Shown here: piece after piece, positions 6,405-13,977 of the stretch
Position numbering within the stretch: position 1 is the stretch's first letter
Layout of the letters: every line of letters begins with the position of its first letter
Assembly: GCA_947600015.1 (NCBI GenBank)
Contig: CANQFX010000012.1
Coordinates: forward strand, 1-22,340
Direction of reading: 5' to 3'
Length of the DNA: 22,340 bases
Source: an uncultured Bacilli bacterium
Lineage (GTDB): Bacteria > Bacillota_I > Bacilli_A > RF39 > UBA660
Program-made: the position numbers and the translations under genes
The notes under the pieces: generated by a model
Databases searched by the model: none
The model's input: only the letters and a program-made list of their open reading frames with translations
What the model was told of the DNA's origin: nothing

Positions 6405-7583
6405 ATGAAAATTATTTCAATTAATGCAGGAAGTAGTTCTTTAAAATTTCGTTTATTTGAGATGAAAGATGAAAGTGTCATTGCTTCTGGTTTATTTGAA
6501 CGTATTGGTATGGATGGTAGTAATTTTACGATTGAATATGGAAAGGAAAAAATTAACCAAGAAGTTGATCTTCCTGATCATAAAGTTGCTGTATCTATTT
6601 TATTAGATAAACTTGTTAGTTTAAATATTATTTCATCATTAAATGAAATTCAAGGAATTGGACATCGTTTAGTACATGGAAAAGATAAATATCGTGATTC
6701 TGTTTTAATTACCGAGGAAGTAATCAAAGATTTAGAAGATTTTAAGGAATTTGCCCCACTTCACAATCCAGCAAATGTACTTGGAATTCGTGCTTTTCAA
6801 GAAGCATTACCAGAAGTTCCTATGGTTGGGGTGTTTGACACAGCATTTCATCAAACCATGAATAAAGAAACATTCCTTTATCCAGTACCATATTCTTGGT
6901 ATGAAAAATATGGTGTTCGTAAATATGGATTCCATGGTACGAGTCATCGTTATATTGCAAATATGGCAAAAGAACTCTTAGGAAAAGATGAGTTTCGCTT
7001 AATTAGTTGTCATATTGGAAATGGAGCATCTCTTAGTGCTATCAAGGATGGGTTATGCGTTGATACTACAATGGGATTTACGCCACTTTCTGGGGTTATG
7101 ATGGGAACTCGCTCTGGGGACATTGATCCTTCCATTATTCCTTATGTTATGGAAAAAGAAGGAATGAATGTAGGAGAAGTAATGGATGAATTAAATAAGA
7201 AAAGTGGATTGTTTGGATTGAGTGAATTTAGTAGTGATATGAGAGATATTATTGCTCGGTGTGATGAGCAAGATGAAAAATCTTGGGTTGCTCGTAAAAA
7301 ATATGTTCGTCGAATTGTTGATTATATTGCTTCTTATTATGTTCTTCTAGGAGGAGTGGATATGATTGTTTTTACTGCAGGAGTTGGAGAAAACAGCGTT
7401 CCTATTCGTAGGGAAATATGTGAAGCGCTTGCTTGCCTTGGGGTAAAAATAGATTTAGATTTGAATAATCAGCGTGGTAAAGTGACTAAAATTAGTACCG
7501 AGGATTCGAAGATTTTGGTTTATGTGATTCCAACAGATGAAGAATTAATGATTGCTCGCGATACATTAAAATTAATTGGATAG
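6405..7583 (+). CDS. ackA: Acetate kinase, second copy
   Basis: This 392-residue paralog of the enzyme at 4365 is alike along its whole length and catalyses the same acetyl phosphate/acetate phosphotransfer. Signatures are INAGSSSLKF, VFDTAFHQTM, RKYGFHGTSH, MGTRSGDID and FTAGVGEN. It keeps the canonical Asn206 in CHIGNGAS, so this copy looks like the standard enzyme. AGAGGG (6395-6400) precedes ATG. The stop is 10 bases before the nrnA start, so the two are co-transcribed with engB. The two ackA genes probably arose by tandem duplication, with the TasA-like gene later inserted between them. The reverse order of events is equally possible. Confidence 0.95.
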   Translation: MKIISINAGSSSLKFRLFEMKDESVIASGLFERIGMDGSNFTIEYGKEKINQEVDLPDHKVAVSILLDKLVSLNIISSLNEIQGIGHRLVHGKDKYRDSVLITEEVIKDLEDFKEFAPLHNPANVLGIRAFQEALPEVPMVGVFDTAFHQTMNKETFLYPVPYSWYEKYGVRKYGFHGTSHRYIANMAKELLGKDEFRLISCHIGNGASLSAIKDGLCVDTTMGFTPLSGVMMGTRSGDIDPSIIPYVMEKEGMNVGEVMDELNKKSGLFGLSEFSSDMRDIIARCDEQDEKSWVARKKYVRRIVDYIASYYVLLGGVDMIVFTAGVGENSVPIRREICEALACLGVKIDLDLNNQRGKVTKISTEDSKILVYVIPTDEELMIARDTLKLIG

Positions 7584-7593
7584 GAAATGGGAT

Positions 7594-8556
7594 ATGTATA
7601 ATGCAATATATGAAGAAATAAAAAAATATGATACGATTGTCATTGCTCGCCATATTGGTGTAGATCCAGATGCTTTAGCGAGTCAACTTGCTTTAAGAGA
7701 TGCCATTCGACTTTCGTTTCCTAATAAAAAAGTTTATGCGATTGGCAGTGGAAGTAATAAATTTAATCATATTGGTCGATTAGATAAAATGGAAAAAGTA
7801 GAACATGCTTTATTGATTGTTACTGATACACCAGATAAAAGAAGAGTGGATGCCGCAATTTTTTCACAATTTTCTTATATGATTAAAATCGATCATCATC
7901 CTTTTGTAGAAAAATTTTGTGATATTGAATGGATTGAGGATGAGGCTAGTTCTACTTGCGAAATGATTATTGATTTTATTTTAAATACGCCATTAGAATG
8001 TAATTCTGAAATTGCTGAGTTATTATATATGGGACTTGTTTCTGATTCGAATCGTTTCTTATTTAATAGTTGTACGGCTAAAACTTTTTCTTTGGTTTCA
8101 TCTCTATTAAATCATTATCCTTTTAAATTGAATGAAGCTTATCAAAAGTTATATTTGAGACCGCTTAATGAAGTACGACTAGAAGGGTATATTGCTCTTC
8201 ATATGGTAGTGACAAAAAATGCTTTGGGTTATGTTAAAATTACTGATGAGATTCTACATGAGTTTGAAGTCGATAGTGCCGCAGCGGGAAATATGGTGAA
8301 TAATTTTAATTTTATTCAAGAAGTTCTGGTTTGGGTTACGATTACGGAAGATATAAAAAATGAACAGATTCGAGTATCTATTCGTTCTAGAGGACCGGAG
8401 ATTAAGGATGTTGCTGAAAAATATCATGGTGGTGGTCATAAGTTTGCTTCTGGTGTGAAATTAAAAACGTTTGATGAGGCCATGGAATTAATTCATGATT
8501 TGGATGTACTTTTAACTCAATATCACGAAAAGAAGAATGAGGAGGAATTTTTATGA
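7594..8556 (+). CDS. nrnA: DHH/DHHA1 nanoRNase/pAp phosphatase (NrnA-like)
   Basis: This 320-residue DHH-family phosphoesterase is of the NrnA type. NrnA degrades 2-5 nt RNA, and in some species also removes phosphate from 3'-phosphoadenosine 5'-phosphate or cleaves cyclic-dinucleotide products. Metal-binding motifs are complete: H20 with D24-P-D26 (ARHIGVDPDALAS), D78 (VTDTPD), D100-H-H, and D151 (LVSDSNRF). The DHHA1 domain ends with GGGHKFASG near residue 285. ATG 7594 has AGGA eight bases upstream; an upstream TTG at 7576 lies inside ackA and has no RBS. The stop overlaps the engB start (ATGA). Whether it prefers nanoRNA, pAp or c-di-AMP products cannot be told from sequence. Confidence 0.85.
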   Translation: MYNAIYEEIKKYDTIVIARHIGVDPDALASQLALRDAIRLSFPNKKVYAIGSGSNKFNHIGRLDKMEKVEHALLIVTDTPDKRRVDAAIFSQFSYMIKIDHHPFVEKFCDIEWIEDEASSTCEMIIDFILNTPLECNSEIAELLYMGLVSDSNRFLFNSCTAKTFSLVSSLLNHYPFKLNEAYQKLYLRPLNEVRLEGYIALHMVVTKNALGYVKITDEILHEFEVDSAAAGNMVNNFNFIQEVLVWVTITEDIKNEQIRVSIRSRGPEIKDVAEKYHGGGHKFASGVKLKTFDEAMELIHDLDVLLTQYHEKKNEEEFL

Positions 8557-9149
8557 TAATTAAAGATGTGAAACTTGATATTATTGCTACTAGAAGGAGT
8601 CAATATCCTGACCAAGGAAGAGCAGAGTTTTTATTAGTTGGTCGTAGTAATGTTGGTAAAAGTAGTTTTATTAATTCTATTTTATCTAGAAAAAATTTAG
8701 CATATACTTCTGCTAGACCAGGGAAAACGCAAACATTGAATTTTTATTTGGTAAATGATGAATTTTATTTAATTGATGTTCCTGGTTATGGATATGCTTC
8801 TGTTAGTAAAAAAGTACAATCTAAATTTGGAATGATGATTGAAGAATATTTAGAAAATCGGAAACAATTGAAGCGTGTATTTATGTTGATTGATTTTCGC
8901 CATAAACCAACGGAAGATGATTTATTGATGTATCACTTTTTAAAATATTATAATCTTCCCGTTACTGTGATTGCGACAAAGGCCGATAAAGTTGGTGGAA
9001 GTAAGAAAGAAAAAAATTTAAAACTTATTTTGGATACCCTTGATTTGGTAGTAGGAGATGATTTAGTAGTATTTTCTAGTGTTACTAAGCTAGGTGTAAA
9101 AGAAGTGGTAAAAAAGATTGAAGACTTAGTAGATTTGGAAACTATCTAA
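8553..9149 (+). CDS. engB: Ribosome biogenesis GTPase EngB (YsxC/YihA)
   Basis: This essential GTPase assists late 50S ribosomal subunit assembly in the cytosol. The 198-residue length matches the family (about 195 in Bacillus). G motifs are complete: G1 GRSNVGKS (30-37), G2 region ARPGKTQTLNFY (54-65), G3 DVPGYGYA (75-82), G4 TKAD (142-145), and G5 SSVTKLG. It follows nrnA with a 4-base ATGA overlap, and GGAGG (8541-8545) is seven bases before ATG. An intrinsic hairpin overlaps its last codons. It is the second ribosome-assembly GTPase here besides der. Confidence 0.95.
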   Translation: MIIKDVKLDIIATRRSQYPDQGRAEFLLVGRSNVGKSSFINSILSRKNLAYTSARPGKTQTLNFYLVNDEFYLIDVPGYGYASVSKKVQSKFGMMIEEYLENRKQLKRVFMLIDFRHKPTEDDLLMYHFLKYYNLPVTVIATKADKVGGSKKEKNLKLILDTLDLVVGDDLVVFSSVTKLGVKEVVKKIEDLVDLETI

Positions 9150-9157
9150 GTCTTTTT
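9121..9157 (+). terminator. Terminator overlapping the end of engB
   Basis: AAGACTTAG (9121-9129) pairs with CTAAGTCTT (9146-9154), followed by TTT. The right arm contains the engB stop codon (9147-9149), so ribosomes reaching the stop may interfere with folding. The next gene starts 26 bases later, so some read-through is likely. Confidence 0.65.
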
Positions 9158-9180
9158 CATATATTAATATGGGTGAATGT

Positions 9181-9642
9181 ATGAAAGTAGAAATTATTGA
9201 TAAAAGTTCTTTTTCTATTTTTATAAATCGAAATTATTTGAAATCTATAGATTTTTCAGTGAAGGAAGAAGTTGTGGCGGTAGTCAAAGATATTATTATG
9301 AAATTGAGAAAACGATTAAACTTACATGGATTTTATAAGATTAAGGTATTTGTTCATGATAAGGTTGGATTATTTTTAGATGTGGTTCAGTTAGAGGATT
9401 TAGATTTTTCTAATGCTTTAGATTTACGTGTTTTAGTTTATTTTAATGAAGATATTTTTTTTGAAACAGAAAATTATTTTGTAATTCAAGATTTTTCTGA
9501 TATTCGTTATAAAGATAATAAATTTTATTGTTCTATTCCAAAAGATTGTGATGTTAAAAAACTTTATGAAATAAGTGAGTTTGGGAGATTTCTTTATGGA
9601 GAAGAAGTTCTTTCCTTGTTAAAAAATGCTTCTTTTTTGTAG
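9181..9642 (+). CDS. Unknown 153-residue protein, possibly a divergent MecA-like adaptor
   Basis: No confident family match. The layout loosely resembles MecA, the ClpC adaptor. An N-terminal strand MKVEIIDKSSFSIFI (1-15) is followed by a helix (27-46) and a strand KIKVFVHDKVGLFLDVVQ (53-70). The C-terminal part has FVIQDFSDI (100-108), a strand pair with KFYCSIP (114-120), and a final LYEISEFGRFLYGEEVLSLL helix (128-147). The last parallels MecA's closing EYG helix. It is shorter than MecA (about 200-220), lacking the acidic linker. There is no signal peptide or membrane segment. ATG 9181 is chosen because GGGTGA (9171-9176) is four bases upstream; an in-frame ATG at 9169 would overlap that RBS. 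It lies between engB and a membrane protein gene that has its own promoter. Confidence 0.6.
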   Translation: MKVEIIDKSSFSIFINRNYLKSIDFSVKEEVVAVVKDIIMKLRKRLNLHGFYKIKVFVHDKVGLFLDVVQLEDLDFSNALDLRVLVYFNEDIFFETENYFVIQDFSDIRYKDNKFYCSIPKDCDVKKLYEISEFGRFLYGEEVLSLLKNASFL

Positions 9643-9653
9643 ATTGATTTCCA

Positions 9654-9682
9654 TTTACAGTATCTTGATCTCATGATATAAT
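9654..9682 (+). promoter_or_regulatory. Promoter of the membrane-anchored protein gene
   Basis: -35 TTTACA (9654-9659), 17-base spacer, extended -10 TG-A-TATAAT (9674-9682). This is one of the best sigma-A type promoters in the window. Confidence 0.82.
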
Positions 9683-9698
9683 TTAGAAGGTGAAGGAT

Positions 9699-10394
9699 AT
9701 GAGTAGAAAAAAGAAACGTATTTTTCTGTTTTGTTTTATTGCTTTAGATATTTTATTGGTTGCGTTGTTTTTGTTTGTACAAAGTGCAACTCAAGAAAGT
9801 CTATTGAAACGAGAAGTATACAACTTAACGAAACTTGATATTACGAAAGATCGTTATAATACGGCGATTCAAACTCGAGGGAATTATGCTTTGGTAGAAA
9901 AAGAAATTAAATCTTATTTAGATCAATATGCAACTCATTTACAAGATGTTCTTTCTTTAATGGAAAACTCTCCTTTGACTACTTTGCTTTCTGCTAATAA
10001 TTATATCCAAGACGGATCAGATTTTACTAAGTCTTTTTCTTATATTGAAAATAGAAAAGAAAGTTTTAATCAAGAAATCTCACAGTTAATTGATAGTTGT
10101 AGTGAAGAGGCGATTATGAATCATATTTCTTCTTCTATTACGGATCCTTATTATGTTTCTTTATATAAAAATCTCATGTTAGATGAGCATATGACAAAAG
10201 ATTTTTTCACTTCGAAATCTTTATTAGAAGAGATTCGAGTGAAAGTAAATACTGCGTTTGATGTTAGTGGTGATGTCTTTTCTTTTTTAAAACAGAATCA
10301 GAAAGATTGGAAAGTGGAAAATGGAGAGATTCAATTTCGAACTGTGGATTTAGTAAATCAATATAATTCTTATATTGAGAAAATAAAATCTTAA
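9699..10394 (+). CDS. Unknown membrane-anchored helical protein
   Basis: No family was recognised. The 231-residue product has a basic N-terminus (SRKKKR), a single hydrophobic segment (about 8-27), and then a mostly helical, charged domain of about 200 residues with no cysteine-rich or enzymatic motif. The positive-inside rule places that domain outside the membrane, anchored by an uncleaved signal. It could be a cell-envelope or sporulation-related protein, since it sits tail-to-tail with spoIVA, but nothing in it proves this. AGAAGGTG (9685-9692) is six bases before ATG 9699; an upstream in-frame GTG at 9690 lies within this RBS. It has its own extended -10 promoter and shares a bidirectional terminator with spoIVA. 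Confidence 0.75.
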   Translation: MSRKKKRIFLFCFIALDILLVALFLFVQSATQESLLKREVYNLTKLDITKDRYNTAIQTRGNYALVEKEIKSYLDQYATHLQDVLSLMENSPLTTLLSANNYIQDGSDFTKSFSYIENRKESFNQEISQLIDSCSEEAIMNHISSSITDPYYVSLYKNLMLDEHMTKDFFTSKSLLEEIRVKVNTAFDVSGDVFSFLKQNQKDWKVENGEIQFRTVDLVNQYNSYIEKIKS

Positions 10395-10397
10395 AAG

Positions 10398-10424
10398 AAA
10401 AAAAGTAGGTGGACTACTTTTTTT
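10398..10424. terminator. Bidirectional terminator between convergent genes
   Basis: AAAAGTAG (10401-10408), loop GTGGA, CTACTTTT (10414-10421), with an A run before and a T run after. It can therefore end both the plus-strand gene and spoIVA, whose stop codon overlaps it at 10423-10425. Confidence 0.88.
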
Positions 10425-11898
10425 ATATAACAATTGCAATCATATTATTAGAGCCTTTATTTACTACTTTGGATAGTGTTGTTTGTAATTTGAAACGGAT
10501 ATTATCTGGCATTAAGTTGATTTTGGATTGGATTCCTTCTTGTACAATTGAATCTAGACTACGTCCAAAAATTTCACTTTTCCAAATTTCATTTGGGCTT
10601 TTTTCTTGATCTTTCATTAGATAATCAATGAGTTCTTTACTTTGTACTTCACTTCCAATAATGGGTTCAAAGGTGGATTCGACATCGACACGAATCATAT
10701 GAATTGATGGAGCAACGGCTTTTAATTTTACTCCATATCTTGGACCCTGTTTTACAATTTCTGGTTTATCTAGTTTCATATCTTCAATCGAAGGGGTTGC
10801 GACTCCATAACCTGTTTGTTTTACCATTTTTAAGGCATATTTAATTTGATCATATTCCTTTTTAGCAATATTAAACTCTTGGAATAGTGCGAGTAAATCC
10901 GCCTTATTTTTGACATCAATTTTGATAATATCTGTTAATGTTTTATTATATAAGTCTGCTGGTGCTGTTAGATTTACTGTGATAATTCCTGTTGATGGAT
11001 CTACTTCTGATAAGTAACACTTTTCAATCATCTCATTTTCTAAGAAATGATTGGTAATATTTTCAATATCTTTTAGTTTATCAATTTCAATAATACTTTC
11101 TTTGATTGATTCAATATAACTTTTCTTTACTGGATGATCTGGATTTAAAATAGCAATCCATTCTGGCATGTTTACTTTTACTTCTAAGACAGGGAATTCA
11201 TATAATGCTTCTCTTAAAATATCATACATATCTTTTTCGTTCATCGTTTCTATGCTAATTGGTAAAACGGGTACTTCATATTGTTCCATTAAACTATCTT
11301 TTAATCGTTCTGTTTCTGGTAGGCTTGGATGAGTAGAATTCAATATGACAATAAATGGTTTTCCAATATTTTTAAGTTCTTCTATGACTCTTGTTTCTGC
11401 TTCAACATAATCTTCTCGATCAAATTCTCCAATCGAACCATCCGTAGTCACAACAATTCCGATCGTGGAGTGATCATTGATAACCTTTTCGGTTCCTATT
11501 TCTGCTGCTTCGACAAAAGGAATTTCTTCTGTATACCAAGGAGTTTTTACCATCCTTGGACCATTTTCATCGGTTGCGCCTATTGCTTTTTCTATCATGT
11601 ATCCAACGCAATCAATTAAGCGAATATTGCATGTTACTTCATCAATTTTTATTTTTGCGGCATTGTTTGGTACGAATTTTGGTTCTGTAGTCATAATTGT
11701 TTTTCCGGCAGCACTTTGTGGAATTTCATCTAATGCTCTTTTTCTTTCGTATTCATCTTCAATATTTGGAACCACAAGAGTTTCTACCATTTTCTTTATA
11801 AAGGTTGATTTTCCTGTTCTTACTGCTCCAACTACTCCTAAATAAATATCTCCGCCACTTCGTTTGGCGATATTTTTAATAATTTCTTGTTTATCCAT
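10423..11898 (-). CDS. spoIVA: Spore coat morphogenetic ATPase SpoIVA
   Basis: SpoIVA is made in the mother cell. It binds the forespore membrane and polymerises on ATP hydrolysis to form the basement layer on which the spore coat assembles; it is also needed for cortex formation. The 491 residues match the usual length of about 492. The N-terminal TRAFAC-type ATPase domain has a Walker A GAVRTGKS (24-31) typical of SpoIVA. A GTTDGSIGEF-like switch segment appears here as TTDGSIGEFDRED. A long middle and C-terminal region follows, of the kind needed for polymerisation and membrane localisation. AAGGAG lies six bases before the ATG at 11898. It follows spoVIF, separated by a terminator, so it probably also has its own mother-cell promoter, not identified here. 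Confidence 0.96.
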   Translation of the reverse strand: MDKQEIIKNIAKRSGGDIYLGVVGAVRTGKSTFIKKMVETLVVPNIEDEYERKRALDEIPQSAAGKTIMTTEPKFVPNNAAKIKIDEVTCNIRLIDCVGYMIEKAIGATDENGPRMVKTPWYTEEIPFVEAAEIGTEKVINDHSTIGIVVTTDGSIGEFDREDYVEAETRVIEELKNIGKPFIVILNSTHPSLPETERLKDSLMEQYEVPVLPISIETMNEKDMYDILREALYEFPVLEVKVNMPEWIAILNPDHPVKKSYIESIKESIIEIDKLKDIENITNHFLENEMIEKCYLSEVDPSTGIITVNLTAPADLYNKTLTDIIKIDVKNKADLLALFQEFNIAKKEYDQIKYALKMVKQTGYGVATPSIEDMKLDKPEIVKQGPRYGVKLKAVAPSIHMIRVDVESTFEPIIGSEVQSKELIDYLMKDQEKSPNEIWKSEIFGRSLDSIVQEGIQSKINLMPDNIRFKLQTTLSKVVNKGSNNMIAIVI

Positions 11899-11953
11899 AC
11901 ACATCTCCTTATACAATAATATTTATGCTGCTTTATAGAAAAAAAGAACTAAA

Positions 11954-11983
11954 CAAAAAAAATACCTAATTTTGTTAGGTATT
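11954..11983 (-). terminator. Terminator between spoVIF and spoIVA
   Basis: On the minus strand AATACCTAA (11983-11975) pairs with TTAGGTATT (11969-11961) around a five-base loop. Seven Ts follow. It overlaps the spoVIF stop codon at 11982-11984. Confidence 0.82.
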
Positions 11984-12221
11984 AAAACATTTTATCGATG
12001 TCTTTTGGTACATTGTCTTTCATAATTGTATTGATAATCTTATCCTCTTTTTCTTTTGAAACTTCTTTTCCTGTCATATTACTAATATCTTTAATAACCT
12101 CTCTTAATGTTTTTTCATCTTTCATATTAGAATTTTGTAGTTTTTGGGCAAGGGATAAGATTGTGTTTTTATCTACATTGGTTTTTTTCTCTACTTTTTT
12201 AAAGAAATTATCTCCAAACAT
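11982..12221 (-). CDS. spoVIF: Stage VI sporulation protein F (SpoVIF)
   Basis: SpoVIF is a small mother-cell protein that in Bacillus subtilis supports GerE-dependent late coat gene expression and coat assembly. The 79-residue product fits the family: FFKKVEKKTNVDK (6-18 region), LAQKLQNSNMKDEKTLREVI, and GKEVSKEKEDKII near the C-terminus. It is all helical with no signal peptide. GGAGG lies seven bases before the ATG at 12221 (minus strand). That RBS sits inside the right arm of a perfect 11-bp hairpin. Genes for SpoVIF and SpoIVA side by side suggest a mother-cell coat module inserted downstream of der. Confidence 0.85.
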   Translation of the reverse strand: MFGDNFFKKVEKKTNVDKNTILSLAQKLQNSNMKDEKTLREVIKDISNMTGKEVSKEKEDKIINTIMKDNVPKDIDKMF

Positions 12222-12224
12222 CAA

Positions 12225-12258
12225 AAAACCTCCTATTTCATTATATGTAGGAGGTTTT
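12225..12258 (-). promoter_or_regulatory. Hairpin sequestering the spoVIF RBS, with a -10-like loop
   Basis: On the minus strand AAAACCTCCTA (12258-12248) pairs perfectly with TAGGAGGTTTT (12235-12225). The right arm contains the spoVIF Shine-Dalgarno, and with the T run it also resembles a terminator for the upstream der operon. The 12-base loop contains CATATAAT (12247-12240), close to sigma-A TATAAT and to the sigma-E -10 CATACAAT. Read-through RNA would hide the RBS. A transcript started at the loop promoter would begin near 12233, lack the left arm, and leave the RBS free. Confidence 0.7.
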
Positions 12259-12264
12259 AATTGT

Positions 12265-12543
12265 TTAAAGTAATTTGTCGTTTTTTATGTTATTTGCTCG
12301 TTTTTTTCCTAGAGAAGCACATTTTTTATTGAATTCTTCTAGGGTAATCATTCCTTTTTCTAAACGTTCATTTAACATGGCTAAAGATTTATCATACATG
12401 GCATCATTGTTTGTAGGGCTTGCATATTTATAAGCTGAAAGGTCATTGGTAAAAATATTTTTTTTGTTTTCTTCTTTTTCCTCACGTAGCCATTTGTTTT
12501 TTAAATTTTTATTTGAATTTAAGGGTTCTTTTCCAATAATCAT
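12265..12543 (-). CDS. Small protein with SHOCT-like C-terminal motif
   Basis: This 92-residue soluble protein has unknown function. The first 50 residues are highly charged and Asn/Lys-rich, likely disordered. Residues about 54-78 (SLAMLNERLEKGMITLEEFN...) match the short SHOCT helix-turn-helix pattern (L-x-x-G-x-IT-x-EEF-x-KK), an oligomerisation motif found at protein ends. The gene starts two bases after the der stop codon. Its RBS GGGGAGG (12557-12551) lies inside the end of der, so it is translationally coupled to der. The downstream hairpin may terminate this pair. It could be a Der-associated factor or a sporulation protein, and context cannot decide. Confidence 0.7.
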   Translation of the reverse strand: MIIGKEPLNSNKNLKNKWLREEKEENKKNIFTNDLSAYKYASPTNNDAMYDKSLAMLNERLEKGMITLEEFNKKCASLGKKRANNIKNDKLL

Positions 12544-12545
12544 CG

Positions 12546-13853
12546 TTATTCCTCCCCACTTCTATTTTTAAATTGTAATATCATTGGTGTTCCTGTAAAG
12601 TCAAAGTTTTCTCTAATTTTATTTTCTAAATATCGTTCATAAGAAAAATGAACGAGTCCTTTATTGTTTACTCTTAATGTAAATTTTGGAGGTTTTGTTC
12701 CTGTTTGAGAAGAAAAATATATTTTTAAGCGTTTTCCCTTGTAAGATGGAGCAGGATTTAATTGGTAAGCATCTAAGATAACTTCATTTAAAAGACTAGT
12801 TTTAATTTCTTTATTGATATTTTGTGCTACTTTTATTACTTCTGGCATTAGTGTATGAAGTCTTTTTTTGGTTAATGCTGATAGGAATACAATAGGAGCA
12901 TAGGTAGCAAATTGAAATTCATTTCTTACTAGTTTTTCAAATTCTTGGATGTTTGTATTATTTACTTTATCCCACTTATTTACCACAAAGATAATTCCTT
13001 TTCCTTTCTCAATAGCATATCCTGCAATATGCTTGTCATGTTCTTTTATGCCTTCTTCTGCATTGATTACAACAAGACAGATGTCACTTCTATCAATGGC
13101 TTTTAAAGAGCGGAATAAACTATATTTTTCTACACTCTCTATTACCTTTCCTTTTTTTCGCATACCGGCGGTATCAATTAGAATATATTCTTCATTATGG
13201 TATTTTAAAATAGAATCAATAGAGTCTCTTGTTGTTCCAGCAATATTGGATACAACAACGCGTTCTTCATTTAATAAAGCATTCATGAGACTACTTTTTC
13301 CAACGTTAGGTCGACCAATGATACAAAACTTTAAGCGATTATCTTCATTATCTTCTTTTTTCTTGAAATTTATCGTAATCATATCCATCAGATCTACATA
13401 GCCAATATTATGAATACTACTAATAGGGATGTAAGTATCAAAACCTAGTTCATAAAAATCATATATATTTTCTTTTGCTTCTTTTACATCCATCTTGTTA
13501 ATCGCAACAATTACTTTTTTTTGACTTTTTCTAAGCATATCTCTGATGATTAAATCATTACTGGTAATTCCTTCTTTCCCATCTACGACAAAAACAATTA
13601 CTTCTGCTTCTTCTATAGCAATTTGCGCTTGTATTTTAATTTCTTCGTTGAATGTTAATTTTGCTTCATCAATTCCTCCTGTATCGACTAGATAGAACTT
13701 TTTTTCATTATAAGTTGCTTCCTGATAAATTCTATCTCTAGTTACACCGGGGATGTCTTCAATAATTGAGATTTGTTTTCCTATAATTTTATTAAAAAGG
13801 GTAGATTTTCCAACATTAGGTCTTCCTACTAAAGCAACGGTTGGTATTGACAT
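12546..13853 (-). CDS. der: Ribosome assembly GTPase Der (EngA)
   Basis: Der is an essential double-GTPase of 50S subunit assembly. The 435 residues (typical 436) hold two G domains. The first has G1 GRPNVGKS (10-17), G3 DTGG (57-60) and NKMD (119-122); the second has G1 GRPNVGKS (180-187), DTAG and NKWD. A C-terminal KH-like domain follows (about 345-435, with LNPAPSYKGKRLKIYF). The ATG at 13853 is eight bases from GGAGG. An upstream in-frame start at 13868 overlaps that RBS. In B. subtilis der also lies near spoIVA and the HU gene, and the same neighbourhood is kept here. The promoter is at 13878-13905. Confidence 0.97.
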   Translation of the reverse strand: MSIPTVALVGRPNVGKSTLFNKIIGKQISIIEDIPGVTRDRIYQEATYNEKKFYLVDTGGIDEAKLTFNEEIKIQAQIAIEEAEVIVFVVDGKEGITSNDLIIRDMLRKSQKKVIVAINKMDVKEAKENIYDFYELGFDTYIPISSIHNIGYVDLMDMITINFKKKEDNEDNRLKFCIIGRPNVGKSSLMNALLNEERVVVSNIAGTTRDSIDSILKYHNEEYILIDTAGMRKKGKVIESVEKYSLFRSLKAIDRSDICLVVINAEEGIKEHDKHIAGYAIEKGKGIIFVVNKWDKVNNTNIQEFEKLVRNEFQFATYAPIVFLSALTKKRLHTLMPEVIKVAQNINKEIKTSLLNEVILDAYQLNPAPSYKGKRLKIYFSSQTGTKPPKFTLRVNNKGLVHFSYERYLENKIRENFDFTGTPMILQFKNRSGEE

Positions 13854-13877
13854 ATTGATCCCCTCCAATTCATTGGT

Positions 13878-13905
13878 ATTATATCATAAAATTGTAAAGT
13901 TTCAA
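13878..13905 (-). promoter_or_regulatory. der promoter
   Basis: On the minus strand the -35 is TTGAAA (13905-13900). After a 16-base spacer comes an extended -10 TG-A-TATAAT (13886-13878), 25 bases before the ATG. It diverges from the promoter at 13947. Confidence 0.75.
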
Positions 13906-13946
13906 ATAATTTTCACGGGATATTCATTTCCTTTTTTATTGGTTGG

Positions 13947-13955
13947 TGGTATACT
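13947..13955 (+). promoter_or_regulatory. Extended -10 promoter of the membrane operon
   Basis: TG-G-TATACT (13947-13955) forms an extended -10. The expected -35 position (TTTCCT) is poor. It lies 22 bases before the ATG at 13978. Confidence 0.6.
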
Positions 13956-13977
13956 GATAGTGTTAGGATGTGATAAT

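Noticed and set aside
11329..11845. Plus-strand frames inside spoIVA
   Set aside because: Antisense to a clearly conserved gene, with no RBS and Ile/Phe/Ser-rich composition typical of shadows in AT-rich DNA.
13753..13977. Long upstream extension of the membrane-protein frame
   Set aside because: It runs antisense through the start of der. A promoter and RBS just before ATG 13978 define the real start.
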